Origin: Parabacteroides sp. An277
GTDB lineage: Bacteria; Bacteroidota; Bacteroidia; Bacteroidales; Tannerellaceae
Direction: 5' to 3'
Assembly: GCF_002159645.1 (NCBI RefSeq)
Contig: NZ_NFJB01000001.1
Coordinates: 62,001-126,000 of the forward strand
Length of the DNA stretch: 64,000 nt
Positions 27,901 through 37,773 of this stretch are shown piece after piece; the stretch's first letter is position 1; every line of letters begins with the position of its first letter. A program made the position numbers and the translations under genes. The notes under the pieces were generated by a model. It ran no database searches, was not told where the DNA came from, and saw only the letters and a list, made by a program, of their open reading frames with translations.

Positions 27901-29016
27901 ATGGGATTGCTTCAATTTGATAAACTTCCGATTAATACGTTGGTCGGTGCGGATTGGGATACTTTCAAGAAAATAACCTCCGGGCAGGTGATAGGTGCGG
28001 ATTATAAAGGAAAGTATCGCCTGACGAAGGCCGTAGGGCGTTTACTGAGTCTTTTGGTGCCGTTGCAGGATAAACGTTACGAGAAGCTGTTGGAGAATAA
28101 ACCGCTCGAAATGGATCCGCTTTTCATCCTGGGGCATTGGCGGAGCGGCACGACCTTTGTGCATAACGTGTTTGCTTGCGACAAGCATTTCGGTTTTACG
28201 ACGACTTACCAGACCGTTTTCCCGAATCTCATGCTCTGGGGGCAACCTTTTTTTAAGAAGAACATGTCGTTCCTCATGCCGGACCATCGTCCGACCGACA
28301 ACATGGAACTGAAGGTAGATTTGCCGCAAGAAGAGGAATTCGCCCTCTCGAACATGATGCCTTATACCTATTATAACTTCTGGTATTTCCCGCAGCGTAT
28401 GTTGGAATATTGCGACAAGTATCTGTTGTTTAATGATATTACGGAAGAAGAGCGGCAGATTTTCAAGGATGCTTTCCTGAAATTGGTGAAAATCTCCTTG
28501 TATAACACGAAGGGCAGTCAGTATCTGAGCAAGAATCCGCCGCATACGGGCCGCGTCCGCACGTTGGTCGAGATGTTCCCGAATGCAAAGTTCATTTATC
28601 TGAAACGGAACCCTTACACCGTATTCGAGAGTACACGTAGCTTTTTCACGAATACTATCAAGCCACTCATGCTCCAGCCCATTTCCAACGAAGAGCTGAC
28701 GCGCAACTTCGTGGAGGTTTACAAGCGTCTTTTCTATAAGTTCGAAGAGGAGAAGCACCTGATTCCGGAGGGAAATTTGGTAGAGATTAAATTCGAAGAT
28801 TTCGAGAAAGACGCGTATGGCATGACGGAGGATATTTACCACCGCCTGAATCTCCCGAATTTCGAGGCGTCGAAAGCCGCCATCGAGGCTTATTTGGGCA
28901 AGAAAAAAGGATATAAAAAGAACCGTTACAAATATGAGGATGCTACCGTCCGCACCGTCGAAGAAAATTGGGGTATGGCGCTCGATGCGTGGGGCTATCA
29001 TTTAAATGAGGAGTAA
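27901..29016 (+). CDS. PAPS-dependent sulfotransferase
   Basis: 371 residues. The 5'-phosphosulfate loop reads LGHWRSGTTFVHN (about 78) and the 3'-phosphate region is LKRNPYTVFEST (about 240), the two signatures of PAPS sulfotransferases. No signal peptide or membrane span is evident, so it is cytoplasmic. It follows cysN after 8 bases, so PAPS made by CysDN and CysC is delivered straight to it. In Bacteroides thetaiotaomicron a closely similar cluster (BT_0412 to BT_0416, as I recall) makes cholesterol and other steroid sulfates; this gene is the likely counterpart, though the acceptor here is inference. Confidence 0.88.
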   Translation: MGLLQFDKLPINTLVGADWDTFKKITSGQVIGADYKGKYRLTKAVGRLLSLLVPLQDKRYEKLLENKPLEMDPLFILGHWRSGTTFVHNVFACDKHFGFTTTYQTVFPNLMLWGQPFFKKNMSFLMPDHRPTDNMELKVDLPQEEEFALSNMMPYTYYNFWYFPQRMLEYCDKYLLFNDITEEERQIFKDAFLKLVKISLYNTKGSQYLSKNPPHTGRVRTLVEMFPNAKFIYLKRNPYTVFESTRSFFTNTIKPLMLQPISNEELTRNFVEVYKRLFYKFEEEKHLIPEGNLVEIKFEDFEKDAYGMTEDIYHRLNLPNFEASKAAIEAYLGKKKGYKKNRYKYEDATVRTVEENWGMALDAWGYHLNEE

Positions 29017-30004
29017 GGTGATGAAGATGAACGAATGGAAGAAGGGTAGAGGGCTACTGGTTTTCGCGTTAGCCTTCATTGTCAATTATCAATTCTCAGT
29101 TGTCCATTCTCAGGAGCAGGTCGTTCCTTTCCGCTACGGGGATTTGGATCAATGGGTCGTGCGCGAGATTCATGAGTCGAGTATCATTGGCGGGGCGACG
29201 AAACTGCTCTACGAGGTGGGACCGCGTGATACTATCGTGGGGAACATCGCTTATACGAACCAGGGCGGTTCGCCGTGGGCCAACTCGAACGTGATGGCAA
29301 AGGTGGCGGGCGTTGTCAAGACGAACGTCTCCGTGTTTCCCGAACGGCGTGGCAGCGGTTGGTGTGCTCGTATGGAGACGCGCATGGAGAGCGTTAAGGT
29401 GTTCGGGTTAATCGATATTGAAGTGGTAGCGGCCGGTTCGGTCTTTTTGGGGACGATTCACGAGCCGATTAAAGGAACCAAGAATCCGCAGAGCATGTTG
29501 ATGAGCGGCGTGCCTTTCACCAAGCGTCCCAAGGCTTTGCGGTTCGATTATAAAGTGAAAGTGATGCCGCAACACGAGCGCGTCCGTAGCACAGGGTTCA
29601 GCCGGAAGACGACAGTCGCGGGGCAAGATTCCGTCGCGGTAATCCTTTTGCTTCAGAAACGCTGGGAGGACAAGGAAGGGAATGTCTTCTCGAAGCGCGT
29701 CGGGACGATGGTGCAACGTTATTCCAAGTCGAGCAATGGCTGGGTGAACGAGGCTACTTATCCGATTCTTTATGGCGACATCTCGCATCATCCGGATTAC
29801 CGCGATTACATGCGCATCCAGGTAGAAGAGCGTTACACGACGAACAGCCGAGGTGAGAGCGTCCCGATTCAAGAGGTCGGTTGGGCGGACGCGAACGACA
29901 CGCCTACCCACATGGTGCTCCAGTTCGTCTCCAGCCACGGCGGCGCTTATATTGGTTCGCCCGGTAATACGTTCTGGATCGACAACCTCAAGCTCGTTTA
30001 TTGA
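29006..30004 (+). CDS. Secreted PCMD-domain protein
   Basis: 332 residues (possible starts at 29006, 29021 and 29027). It overlaps the sulfotransferase by 11 bases, so it belongs to the same operon. The body resembles the PCMD domain (putative carbohydrate metabolism domain): GDLDQWVVREI, QGGSPWANSNVMAKVAG, then the long beta-sandwich ending FWIDNLKLVY. It is exported. The hydrophobic core of the signal peptide (IVNYQFSVVHS) is encoded by a repeat of the attgtcaattatcaattctc type, the same oligomer family found in the inverted repeat just after the gene. The function is unknown; association with sulfonation is the only clue. Confidence 0.7.
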   Translation: MRSKVMKMNEWKKGRGLLVFALAFIVNYQFSVVHSQEQVVPFRYGDLDQWVVREIHESSIIGGATKLLYEVGPRDTIVGNIAYTNQGGSPWANSNVMAKVAGVVKTNVSVFPERRGSGWCARMETRMESVKVFGLIDIEVVAAGSVFLGTIHEPIKGTKNPQSMLMSGVPFTKRPKALRFDYKVKVMPQHERVRSTGFSRKTTVAGQDSVAVILLLQKRWEDKEGNVFSKRVGTMVQRYSKSSNGWVNEATYPILYGDISHHPDYRDYMRIQVEERYTTNSRGESVPIQEVGWADANDTPTHMVLQFVSSHGGAYIGSPGNTFWIDNLKLVY

Positions 30005-30075
30005 ATGGACAATGGAGAATTGACAATTAGGGAGGCATTCTCCATTGTCAATTGTCAATTCTCCATGGTCCATTC
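30003..30075. terminator. 26-bp inverted repeat between convergent genes
   Basis: Bases 30003-30028 pair with 30050-30075 over 26 bp with a single mismatch, loop 21 nt. It separates the PCMD gene from the convergent AraC gene and probably ends transcription from both sides. There is no clear T-run. The arms belong to the attgtcaattctcc oligomer family, which recurs inside the PCMD signal peptide at about 29078-29117. Confidence 0.6.
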
Positions 30076-30077
30076 GT

Positions 30078-30545
30078 TTATTCCCACTTGTACATTATTT
30101 TATAGTTTTCAGGCCGGTGCGCTTTCCGGTATTTCGTGGGCGAGACGCCCGTGGCTTCGAGGAACGTACGCGAGAAGGTGCCGTGAGAGGTGAATCCGCT
30201 CCGTTTCGCCACTTCGCTTATTGGCAGGTCGGTGCAGGCGAGCCATTCGCGCGCCGTTTTCAGCCGGTACTGTTTGAGGAAAAGGTCTATCGGCTCGCCA
30301 GTTTGGTACTGGAATAGGGCATAAGCGATTTTCGGTTTGATTTTCGCCTCGCGGGCAATTTGCTGGGGCGTCGTGCCGCAGTCGCGCGCCAGGAGGCGGG
30401 CCACCTCGTTCATGAAGGGCGAATCCGTCTGGGGCGGGGTGGGGCTGACCGGCTCCATGCGCATCCATCCCTCCGCATTCGTCACCATTTTCGCTTTCAG
30501 GGGCGAAACGTAAATATCGTCTACCGTGATTTTCTTGTTTTCCAT
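30078..30545 (-). CDS. AraC-family transcriptional regulator
   Basis: 155 residues from the ATG at 30545 (MENKKITVDD); an upstream TTG would add nine residues and is unlikely. The C-terminal two-thirds is a double helix-turn-helix AraC domain: FLKQYRLKTAREWL, ISEVAKRSGFTSHGTFSRTF and GVSPTKYRK (about 95-145). The short N-terminal part lacks an effector-binding cupin. Bacteroidetes have many such compact regulators. It runs convergent to the sulfonation operon and divergent from ligA; its target cannot be told from the sequence. Confidence 0.85.
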   Translation of the reverse strand: MENKKITVDDIYVSPLKAKMVTNAEGWMRMEPVSPTPPQTDSPFMNEVARLLARDCGTTPQQIAREAKIKPKIAYALFQYQTGEPIDLFLKQYRLKTAREWLACTDLPISEVAKRSGFTSHGTFSRTFLEATGVSPTKYRKAHRPENYKIMYKWE

Positions 30546-30640
30546 GCCTTTGTTTTTTGGTTGTTTTCGCAAAAATAACTTTTCCCGCCTTCCCTGCCAA
30601 TTCTTTTTGCATAAAAAAGCATTATAGGAGAAGAAAACTG

Positions 30641-30890
30641 GCTTTTCTTCTCCTTTCTTGTCTGCAAGGATAAGCCTACGTTCTAGGCTTCTCCTTTCTT
30701 GTCTGCAAGGATAAGCCTACGTTCTAGGCTTCTCCTTTCCTGTCTGTAAGGATAAGCCTACGTTCTAGGCTTCTCCTTTCTTATCTGCAAGGATAAGCCT
30801 ACGTTCTAGGCTTCTCCTTTCTTGTCTGTAAGGATAATCCTACATTCTAAGCTTCTCCTTTCTTGCCTGTAAGGATAAATTTCAGGTTTA
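30641..30890. repeat. Tandem array, about 6 x 41 bp
   Basis: The word tctgcaagg(a) recurs at 30661, 30702, 30743, 30784, 30825 and 30866, exactly 41 bp apart, in units of tctgcaaggataagcctacg followed by ttctaggcttctcctttcttg. Units decay towards the right end. It fills most of the gap between the divergent AraC and ligA genes. Confidence 0.95.
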
Positions 30891-30997
30891 AATTTCTCCT
30901 TACATACATTATAAGAGAAATTGGCGTATTTTTCTTCTCCTATAATTTCCTCAAAAGGCTCCTGCCGTTGGCGGGGACGCAATTCTTTCCCGTTTCG

Positions 30998-31029
30998 CTT
31001 GCGCAAAAGCGGCGAGAAGGTTAAATTTG
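30998..31029 (+). promoter_or_regulatory. Promoter of ligA
   Basis: CTTG at 30998-31001, 20 nt, TAAATTTG at 31022-31029; the ATG is 33 bases downstream. Confidence 0.6.
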
Positions 31030-31058
31030 TATCGTTTTTTAATCCAGAAAAAAGATAA

Positions 31059-33062
<2,004 letters not shown>

Positions 33063-33219
33063 AAAATATTGATTCTGTATTTGTTTGACTTTCAGACGGG
33101 TGTGAAATCGGTGTAATTTTATTGTAATATTTCTTCCCAAATAATTTGGTGGTTCTCATTTTTATGTGTAAGTTAGCGGTACAATTAACAGAGTATTAAC
33201 CTTCAAAAAACAAACAACC

Positions 33220-33492
33220 ATGACAAAGACGATCACGTTTAATGAATTACGTAGAATTAAAGATAGTTTGCCTGATGGCAGTATGCATCGCATTGCAGAC
33301 GAATTAGGTGTTTCAGTGGAAACTGTCCGTAATTATTTTGGCGGGCAAAACTTTCAAGACGGCAAGAGTTGCGGTATTCATATCGAGCCGGGTCCTGACG
33401 GAGGGCTGGTAGTCTTGGATGATACTACAATTTTGGAACGTGCTCAGCAGATTTTGGAAGAAAGCCAGGCATCTGCGGCACCGGAAGCGTAA
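33220..33492 (+). CDS. Small helix-turn-helix DNA-binding protein
   Basis: 90 residues. Residues about 18-38 (MHRIADELGVSVETVRNYF) form a clear helix-turn-helix of the LacI/MerR-like kind, followed by a turn-rich middle and a C-terminal helix (TTILERAQQILEESQ). The 157-bp upstream gap is AT-rich and must hold its promoter. It resembles small HTH proteins found next to ligA or Usp genes in Bacteroidales. It may be a nucleoid-associated or general regulator; no target is evident. Confidence 0.75.
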   Translation: MTKTITFNELRRIKDSLPDGSMHRIADELGVSVETVRNYFGGQNFQDGKSCGIHIEPGPDGGLVVLDDTTILERAQQILEESQASAAPEA

Positions 33493-33601
33493 AAAGGCTT
33501 TTGCTCTTAAGAAAATCCTAAGGTAAGTTGAACAAATAAGGGAGATTTACCTTGGGATTTCTTTTCTACAATCATTTTTAGAATTACATTAAAATGGAGG
33601 A

Positions 33602-34720
33602 ATGGATATGGAAGACAAGTTAATTACATTAGCTATTCTGACTTTCGAGAAGGCGCAAATGCTTAAAATGATGTTGGAAGCGGAAGGAATAGAGGTATAT
33701 ATCCATAATGTCAATCAGATACAACCGGTCGTTTCGGCGGGCGTCAGGGTGCGCATCAAAGAAAGCGATTTGCCTCATGCGCTTCGCCTGATTGAAGATA
33801 ACAAATGGTTTGAATCGCCTAAACCGGAAAAGAAAGACAAGGAAGCGGGGGAAACACGTGTTTTAGTCCCTATCGACTTTTCGGATTATTCTTTGAAAGC
33901 TTGCGAGATAGCTATCAATTATGCCCATAAGCAAGGAGCCGAAGTCATGATTATGCACGCTTATTTTAGCCCCTATTTCCCATCTGCTATTCCATTGGGG
34001 GATACGATGGCATATCAAGCCAACGAGGAAAGCACCCGGAACATGGTAAACCGTGTACAAGGTGATATGGCGCAATTATGTGCTGAGATAGATAAACGGA
34101 TGGAAGAAGGTATCCTTCCGAAGGTGAAATATGATTATACCTTGCGTGAAGGTTTGCCTGAAGAGGAAATCATTGCGTATGGGAAAGAATACCGTCCCGA
34201 CCTGATTGTGATGGGAACGCGCGGTAAAGACCAGAAAGATATTGATTTGATTGGAAGCGTGACAGGCGAAGTTATTGAAATGAATAAAGTCCCCGTCTTG
34301 GCGATTCCGGAGAACGTACCTTTTCATGATTTGGGCGAGGCGAAGCACATCGCGTTTGCAACCTCTTTCAGTCAGCGGGATTTGATAGCTTTCGACCGTT
34401 TCATGGATGTAATCAAAGGGTATGACGTACAAATTCATCTCTTTAATATCTCTACAAGCCGGGATGAATGGAACGAAATCCGTTTGACGGGCGTCCGTGA
34501 ATATTTCCAAAAGCAATATCCTGAGGCATCTATTTCCTATACGGTGCTCGATGATGGCGATTTGCTTTTGGCTATCGAGAAATTCGTGCGTGACCAGCAC
34601 ATTGATTTGATTGCATTGACCACGTACCGACGGAATATTTTAGCTCGGATATTGAATCCAAGCATCGCCAAGAAGATGTTGTTCCATACGGATACGCCCC
34701 TTTTGGTTATGCATGCCTAA
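33602..34720 (+). CDS. Universal stress protein with N-terminal DUF2007 domain
   Basis: 372 residues. An N-terminal DUF2007-like signal-transducing domain (about 5-65, KAQMLKMMLEAEGIEVYI) is followed by two tandem UspA folds (about 78-235 and 240-372). The first Usp unit has VLVPIDFSDYS and the ATP-loop GTRGKDQKDIDLIGSVTGEVI, consistent with nucleotide binding; the second is degenerate. Such proteins help in stress and redox survival. Preceded by GGAGG at 33596, it stands alone; a 22-bp array follows. Confidence 0.85.
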   Translation: MDMEDKLITLAILTFEKAQMLKMMLEAEGIEVYIHNVNQIQPVVSAGVRVRIKESDLPHALRLIEDNKWFESPKPEKKDKEAGETRVLVPIDFSDYSLKACEIAINYAHKQGAEVMIMHAYFSPYFPSAIPLGDTMAYQANEESTRNMVNRVQGDMAQLCAEIDKRMEEGILPKVKYDYTLREGLPEEEIIAYGKEYRPDLIVMGTRGKDQKDIDLIGSVTGEVIEMNKVPVLAIPENVPFHDLGEAKHIAFATSFSQRDLIAFDRFMDVIKGYDVQIHLFNISTSRDEWNEIRLTGVREYFQKQYPEASISYTVLDDGDLLLAIEKFVRDQHIDLIALTTYRRNILARILNPSIAKKMLFHTDTPLLVMHA

Positions 34721-34767
34721 AAGGAGGAAGTTGCCAGTTTCGTCGGAAACATAGGCATAAACAAAAA

Positions 34768-34833
34768 CGATTATAGTTATAAATGCCGGCGATTATAACG
34801 AGAAACCAAATCGATTATAGGCATGAATTTTTT
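34768..34833. repeat. Tandem array, 3 x 22 bp
   Basis: The word cgattata recurs at 34768, 34790 and 34812, exactly 22 bp apart, in units of cgattatagttataaatgcc(gg). It follows the universal stress protein gene. Confidence 0.8.
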
Positions 34834-34871
34834 AATCTAAGCCTTGGCTTTTGCAGGGCGAGGCTTAGATT
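34834..34871. other. 11-bp stem hairpin upstream of the LytTR gene
   Basis: AATCTAAGCCT at 34834-34844 pairs perfectly with AGGCTTAGATT at 34861-34871, loop 16 nt. It is preceded by T6 but not followed by a T-run, so on the + strand it is not a normal terminator. Confidence 0.6.
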
Positions 34872-34956
34872 ATTGTGCCTGAGCCGAATGTCTACTTGAA
34901 ATGAAACTTTAATGTGGATTTTTGAGAAAACGCATCGGATTGTAAAAAATATGTTG

Positions 34957-34964
34957 TATATTTG
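34957..34964 (+). promoter_or_regulatory. -7 box of the LytTR-led signalling operon
   Basis: TATATTTG lies 35 bases before the LytTR start codon. No good -33 TTTG lies 19-21 nt upstream, which is what an activator-dependent promoter would look like. Confidence 0.5.
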
Positions 34965-34999
34965 TTTGTAAAACGACACAAGTAAAAAAAGTAGAAGCG

Positions 35000-35377
35000 A
35001 TGGATCGATATTTAATCATTAAAACGAGGGATGAACTACTTCGAATTCGAATAGGTCAAATCCTTTATTTTGAAGCAGATCGAAATTATACCAAATTACT
35101 CTTATCGAATGGTATACAATTTACATTTGCCATCAATATTGGGAAAATCGAAGAGCTTTTGGAGAAGCAAGTGAATGGAAGTAATGAAATACTAATCCGC
35201 GTAGGGAAAAGTCATATCCTGAATAAAAATCATATATTGCAAATCAATTTGCCGAAGCAAAAGTTGCTCTTGCTCGCAGAGACAGGGAAACCCATTGAAT
35301 TGAATATTTCGAAAGACCCTTTGCGTGTGTTGAAGGAGACTCTCGAACAGGATATGGATAAAACGATAGAAAGTTAA
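35000..35377 (+). CDS. Stand-alone LytTR DNA-binding protein
   Basis: 125 residues, almost all a LytTR domain: ILYFEADRNYTKLLLSNG, then a helix-strand run with ILIRVGKSHILNKNHI and a final beta-hairpin. There is no receiver domain, so it is not a classical response regulator; its activity must be set by other means, plausibly the kinase/phosphatase pair encoded downstream. The next gene starts 3 bases after its stop, so they are surely co-transcribed. Confidence 0.85.
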   Translation: MDRYLIIKTRDELLRIRIGQILYFEADRNYTKLLLSNGIQFTFAINIGKIEELLEKQVNGSNEILIRVGKSHILNKNHILQINLPKQKLLLLAETGKPIELNISKDPLRVLKETLEQDMDKTIES

Positions 35378-35380
35378 CAG

Positions 35381-36031
35381 ATGGCGATTACAATAGGAAA
35401 ATCATCTGACAATGATTGCGTCGTAAACGATTTATCCGTCAGTCGTCATCATGCACGATTGATACGCGAACAGGATTGTTGGTATTTGGAAGATTTGAAT
35501 TCCTCGAATGGTACTTATATTAATGATGTTCAGATTTTAAAAAAGAAGGTGTCAACAACGGATAAGATTCGTTTCGGTGCAACGTATGAAACGGATTTGG
35601 AAAGTTTGTTGAAAAGCCAGAATGACTATAGTGAAGAGTTTAATGCGTTAAAACAAGTATATGATGATTATGTGCGGGAGAAGGTGAGAATACAATCTTC
35701 GAACCAATTCAAGACGCGCTTGTTCCAATCTCTGCCTTTTGCTTTGTTGGGAATTATCGGTATGGTAGTTGGTTTCGTAGGGAAAAGCAGTTCGGTGTGG
35801 ATGATGTTTAGTCTGTTGTTGGCCGTCCTGGCTCCTGTCGTAGGAGTTTATTTGGGAGCACGCCAATCAGCTAAAATACCCCAACAGTTACAAGATTTGA
35901 CGAACCAGTTCAAGATTGATTATGTTTGTCCAAAATGCGGTACATTTTTGGGTGACATACCTTGGGAATCGTTACGAAAAAAGAAAAAATGTCCGGTTTC
36001 GACTTGTCAAGCTAAATGGACGAATGAGTGA
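35381..36031 (+). CDS. FHA domain membrane protein with C-terminal zinc ribbon
   Basis: 216 residues in three parts. Residues 1-70 are an FHA phosphothreonine-binding domain (ITIGKSSDNDCVVNDLSVSRHHARL and LNSSNGTYIND carry the GR/S/H/N signature with G-K in place of G-R). A charged helix (about 75-110) is followed by two hydrophobic segments (about 115-165). The C-terminus has a zinc ribbon, CPKCG ... CPVSTC. The FHA and zinc ribbon should both face the cytoplasm across a hairpin in the membrane. It would recruit Thr-phosphorylated partners of the downstream kinase to the membrane. Confidence 0.82.
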   Translation: MAITIGKSSDNDCVVNDLSVSRHHARLIREQDCWYLEDLNSSNGTYINDVQILKKKVSTTDKIRFGATYETDLESLLKSQNDYSEEFNALKQVYDDYVREKVRIQSSNQFKTRLFQSLPFALLGIIGMVVGFVGKSSSVWMMFSLLLAVLAPVVGVYLGARQSAKIPQQLQDLTNQFKIDYVCPKCGTFLGDIPWESLRKKKKCPVSTCQAKWTNE

Positions 36032-36123
36032 TTTCGTCCTACAAAGTGCCTTGTTTTGTACAGAAACCTCAAACGTTTGATTAGCGGAGGTTATTAGAGT
36101 GGGAATATTACAAATCCTTTTCT

Positions 36124-36131
36124 TACTTTTG
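36124..36131 (+). promoter_or_regulatory. Possible internal -7 box before the acidic peptide gene
   Basis: TACTTTTG lies 47 bases before the ATG at 36178, in a 146-bp gap that also holds a small hairpin (aacctc/gaggtt, around 36065-36092). It would allow separate expression of the second half of the cluster. Confidence 0.4.
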
Positions 36132-36177
36132 CGCTATAATTATAATAACCTAATAGCAATGAGGAAGGGATAGTATT

Positions 36178-36426
36178 ATGCATGAGAATGATTACACATT
36201 CGTTACGATCGACAATGGTCCGGAGGCAGTAGACTTGGGCGATGTCGTAGTGGTGGATGTAGAAGGAGAAGACAGCGTCTTGGATGCTGTGATGCTTGAC
36301 GATGGAGAGACGGATACTACAGACTTTATTACCCTGTCGGATGATACGGTAGTTATGTCGGATGGGGACGTCGTGGATAATTATTCAATTGATATTGATG
36401 GAATGGATATTTCATTTATGATATGA
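36178..36426 (+). CDS. Small all-acidic protein of the FHA/PP2C/kinase cluster
   Basis: 82 residues with about 20 Asp and 5 Glu and not a single Lys or Arg, so the calculated pI would be extremely low. Val and Asp alternate in short beta-like runs (DVVVVDVEG, DDTVVMSDGDVVD), and several Thr/Ser sit next to Asp (DTTDF, TLSDD). I know no family for it. The ATG has a GAGGAAGG ribosome site, and its stop codon overlaps the next gene's start (ATGA at 36423-36426), so it is translated with a zinc ribbon-FHA protein. TLSD fits the pTxxD pattern favoured by some FHA domains, so it could be a phospho-ligand or an inhibitor; that is inference. Confidence 0.7.
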   Translation: MHENDYTFVTIDNGPEAVDLGDVVVVDVEGEDSVLDAVMLDDGETDTTDFITLSDDTVVMSDGDVVDNYSIDIDGMDISFMI

Positions 36427-36932
36427 TTGCAATAAAATGTCCATATTGTCAGGTTGGTTTGAAAGTAGACGAGGGGAAACTTCCCCTCGGCATTACTTCT
36501 TTCAAATGTCCTAAATGCAAACAAGCTATCCCAATATCCTTAGTAACATCTAAAGTAAAGGAGGAAGAAGCTGAAACCCAGCTTCTTCAACCTGTAAAAA
36601 AAAGTGTAGGTAAGTTGACCGTAATGGCTAATCCGGATACGGAAACGCAAACATTTCTTTTACATGAAGGTATATTTATCATCGGTCGACAATCTTCTGC
36701 CTCAAAAGCAGATTTGGCGATTCAAACAAATGATCGTTCTATGAGTCGTGAGCATTTACGATTGGAGGTAAAAAAAGAAGAACGGGGCGGATATAAACAC
36801 TTTCTCTCAGACAATAATAGCAAAAATCATACGTTATATAATAACAAATATTTAGAAGAAGGAGAAATAGTAGTGTTGCAAGATAATGATGAGATCATTA
36901 TTGGCCATACAATTCTTCGGTTTAACTTATAA
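36423..36932 (+). CDS. Zinc ribbon-FHA domain protein
   Basis: 169 residues. The N-terminus is a zinc ribbon of the MJ0042 kind (CPYCQVGLKV...FKCPKCKQAI, Cys at about 6, 9, 30, 33). A linker leads to an FHA domain (about 62-168) with IIGRQSSASKADLAI, SMSREHLRL and NSKNHTLYNN, so the phosphate-binding Arg, Ser, His and Asn are all kept. It is soluble. It is translationally coupled to the acidic peptide upstream and 14 bases from the PP2C gene, which suggests it reads a phosphothreonine set by the kinase and removed by the phosphatase. Confidence 0.85.
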   Translation: MIAIKCPYCQVGLKVDEGKLPLGITSFKCPKCKQAIPISLVTSKVKEEEAETQLLQPVKKSVGKLTVMANPDTETQTFLLHEGIFIIGRQSSASKADLAIQTNDRSMSREHLRLEVKKEERGGYKHFLSDNNSKNHTLYNNKYLEEGEIVVLQDNDEIIIGHTILRFNL

Positions 36933-36946
36933 CGTATAAATGTGCG

Positions 36947-37750
36947 ATGAATATCCTATTAGGACAACCTTTTGCTGCATCAGAAAAAGGTAAACGCAAA
37001 AATAATGAAGATGCGGTTTATCCTTTGCCGGAAGTTGTATCTTCAGAAGATAGTTTGTTTTTGGTATGTGATGGCGTAGGAGGAGAAAATAAGGGGGAGA
37101 TAGCCAGTTGTTTAACGTGCGAAATGATTCCAGCTTTTTTTCGAACTTTTTTAATAGGAGAGATAAATAGTAGTTTTATCCAAAAAAGTGTACAATATGT
37201 AGAGACATGTTTCGACCAATATGTAACAGAACATCCTGAAGCAATTGGTATGGCAACAACGATGGCTATGCTCTATGTAGAACGAGGTACGGTCGTAATA
37301 GCTCATATCGGTGATAGTAGAGTGTATCAAATACGTGAAGGACATATCATCTTTCAAACGGAGGATCATTCGTTGGTTAATTCGTGGGTAAAGTTAGGAC
37401 GTATTACGGAAGAAGAAGCAAGGATTCATCCGCAAAAAAATATTATTCTACGGGCTATCCAAGGAAAAAATCACCCTACTGAGGTGGACGTTTCTTTTAT
37501 TACGGATGTGAAAGATGGAGATATTTTCTTTATGTGTACAGATGGCGTAATAGAAAGTTGGCGTAAAAAAGACTTAGAAAATTTATTTGCCGAGCCATTC
37601 TCTTTGGAGAAGATAAAGGATACATTGGTGGAAGTTTGCTCGGAAAATAGTCGTGATAATTTCTCATTTTACCTTATACCTGTGAAGAATGTGCAAAAAA
37701 AGGAGAGTTTAACGGAAAATTTCCTCACATTTCTTTATTCTTTTATTTAA
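36947..37750 (+). CDS. PP2C-family serine/threonine phosphatase
   Basis: 267 residues. Metal-binding and catalytic motifs of PPM phosphatases are intact: RKNNEDAV (about 18), VCDGVGGENKGEIA (about 40), AHIGDSRVYQI (about 124), CTDGVIESW (about 196) and SRDNFSFYL (about 228). It removes phosphate from Ser/Thr and probably opposes the Hanks-type kinase encoded 23 bases downstream. No membrane span or signal is seen, so it is cytoplasmic. Confidence 0.93.
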   Translation: MNILLGQPFAASEKGKRKNNEDAVYPLPEVVSSEDSLFLVCDGVGGENKGEIASCLTCEMIPAFFRTFLIGEINSSFIQKSVQYVETCFDQYVTEHPEAIGMATTMAMLYVERGTVVIAHIGDSRVYQIREGHIIFQTEDHSLVNSWVKLGRITEEEARIHPQKNIILRAIQGKNHPTEVDVSFITDVKDGDIFFMCTDGVIESWRKKDLENLFAEPFSLEKIKDTLVEVCSENSRDNFSFYLIPVKNVQKKESLTENFLTFLYSFI

Positions 37751-37773
37751 ATGGTGTATTTTTGGCAAATTAA

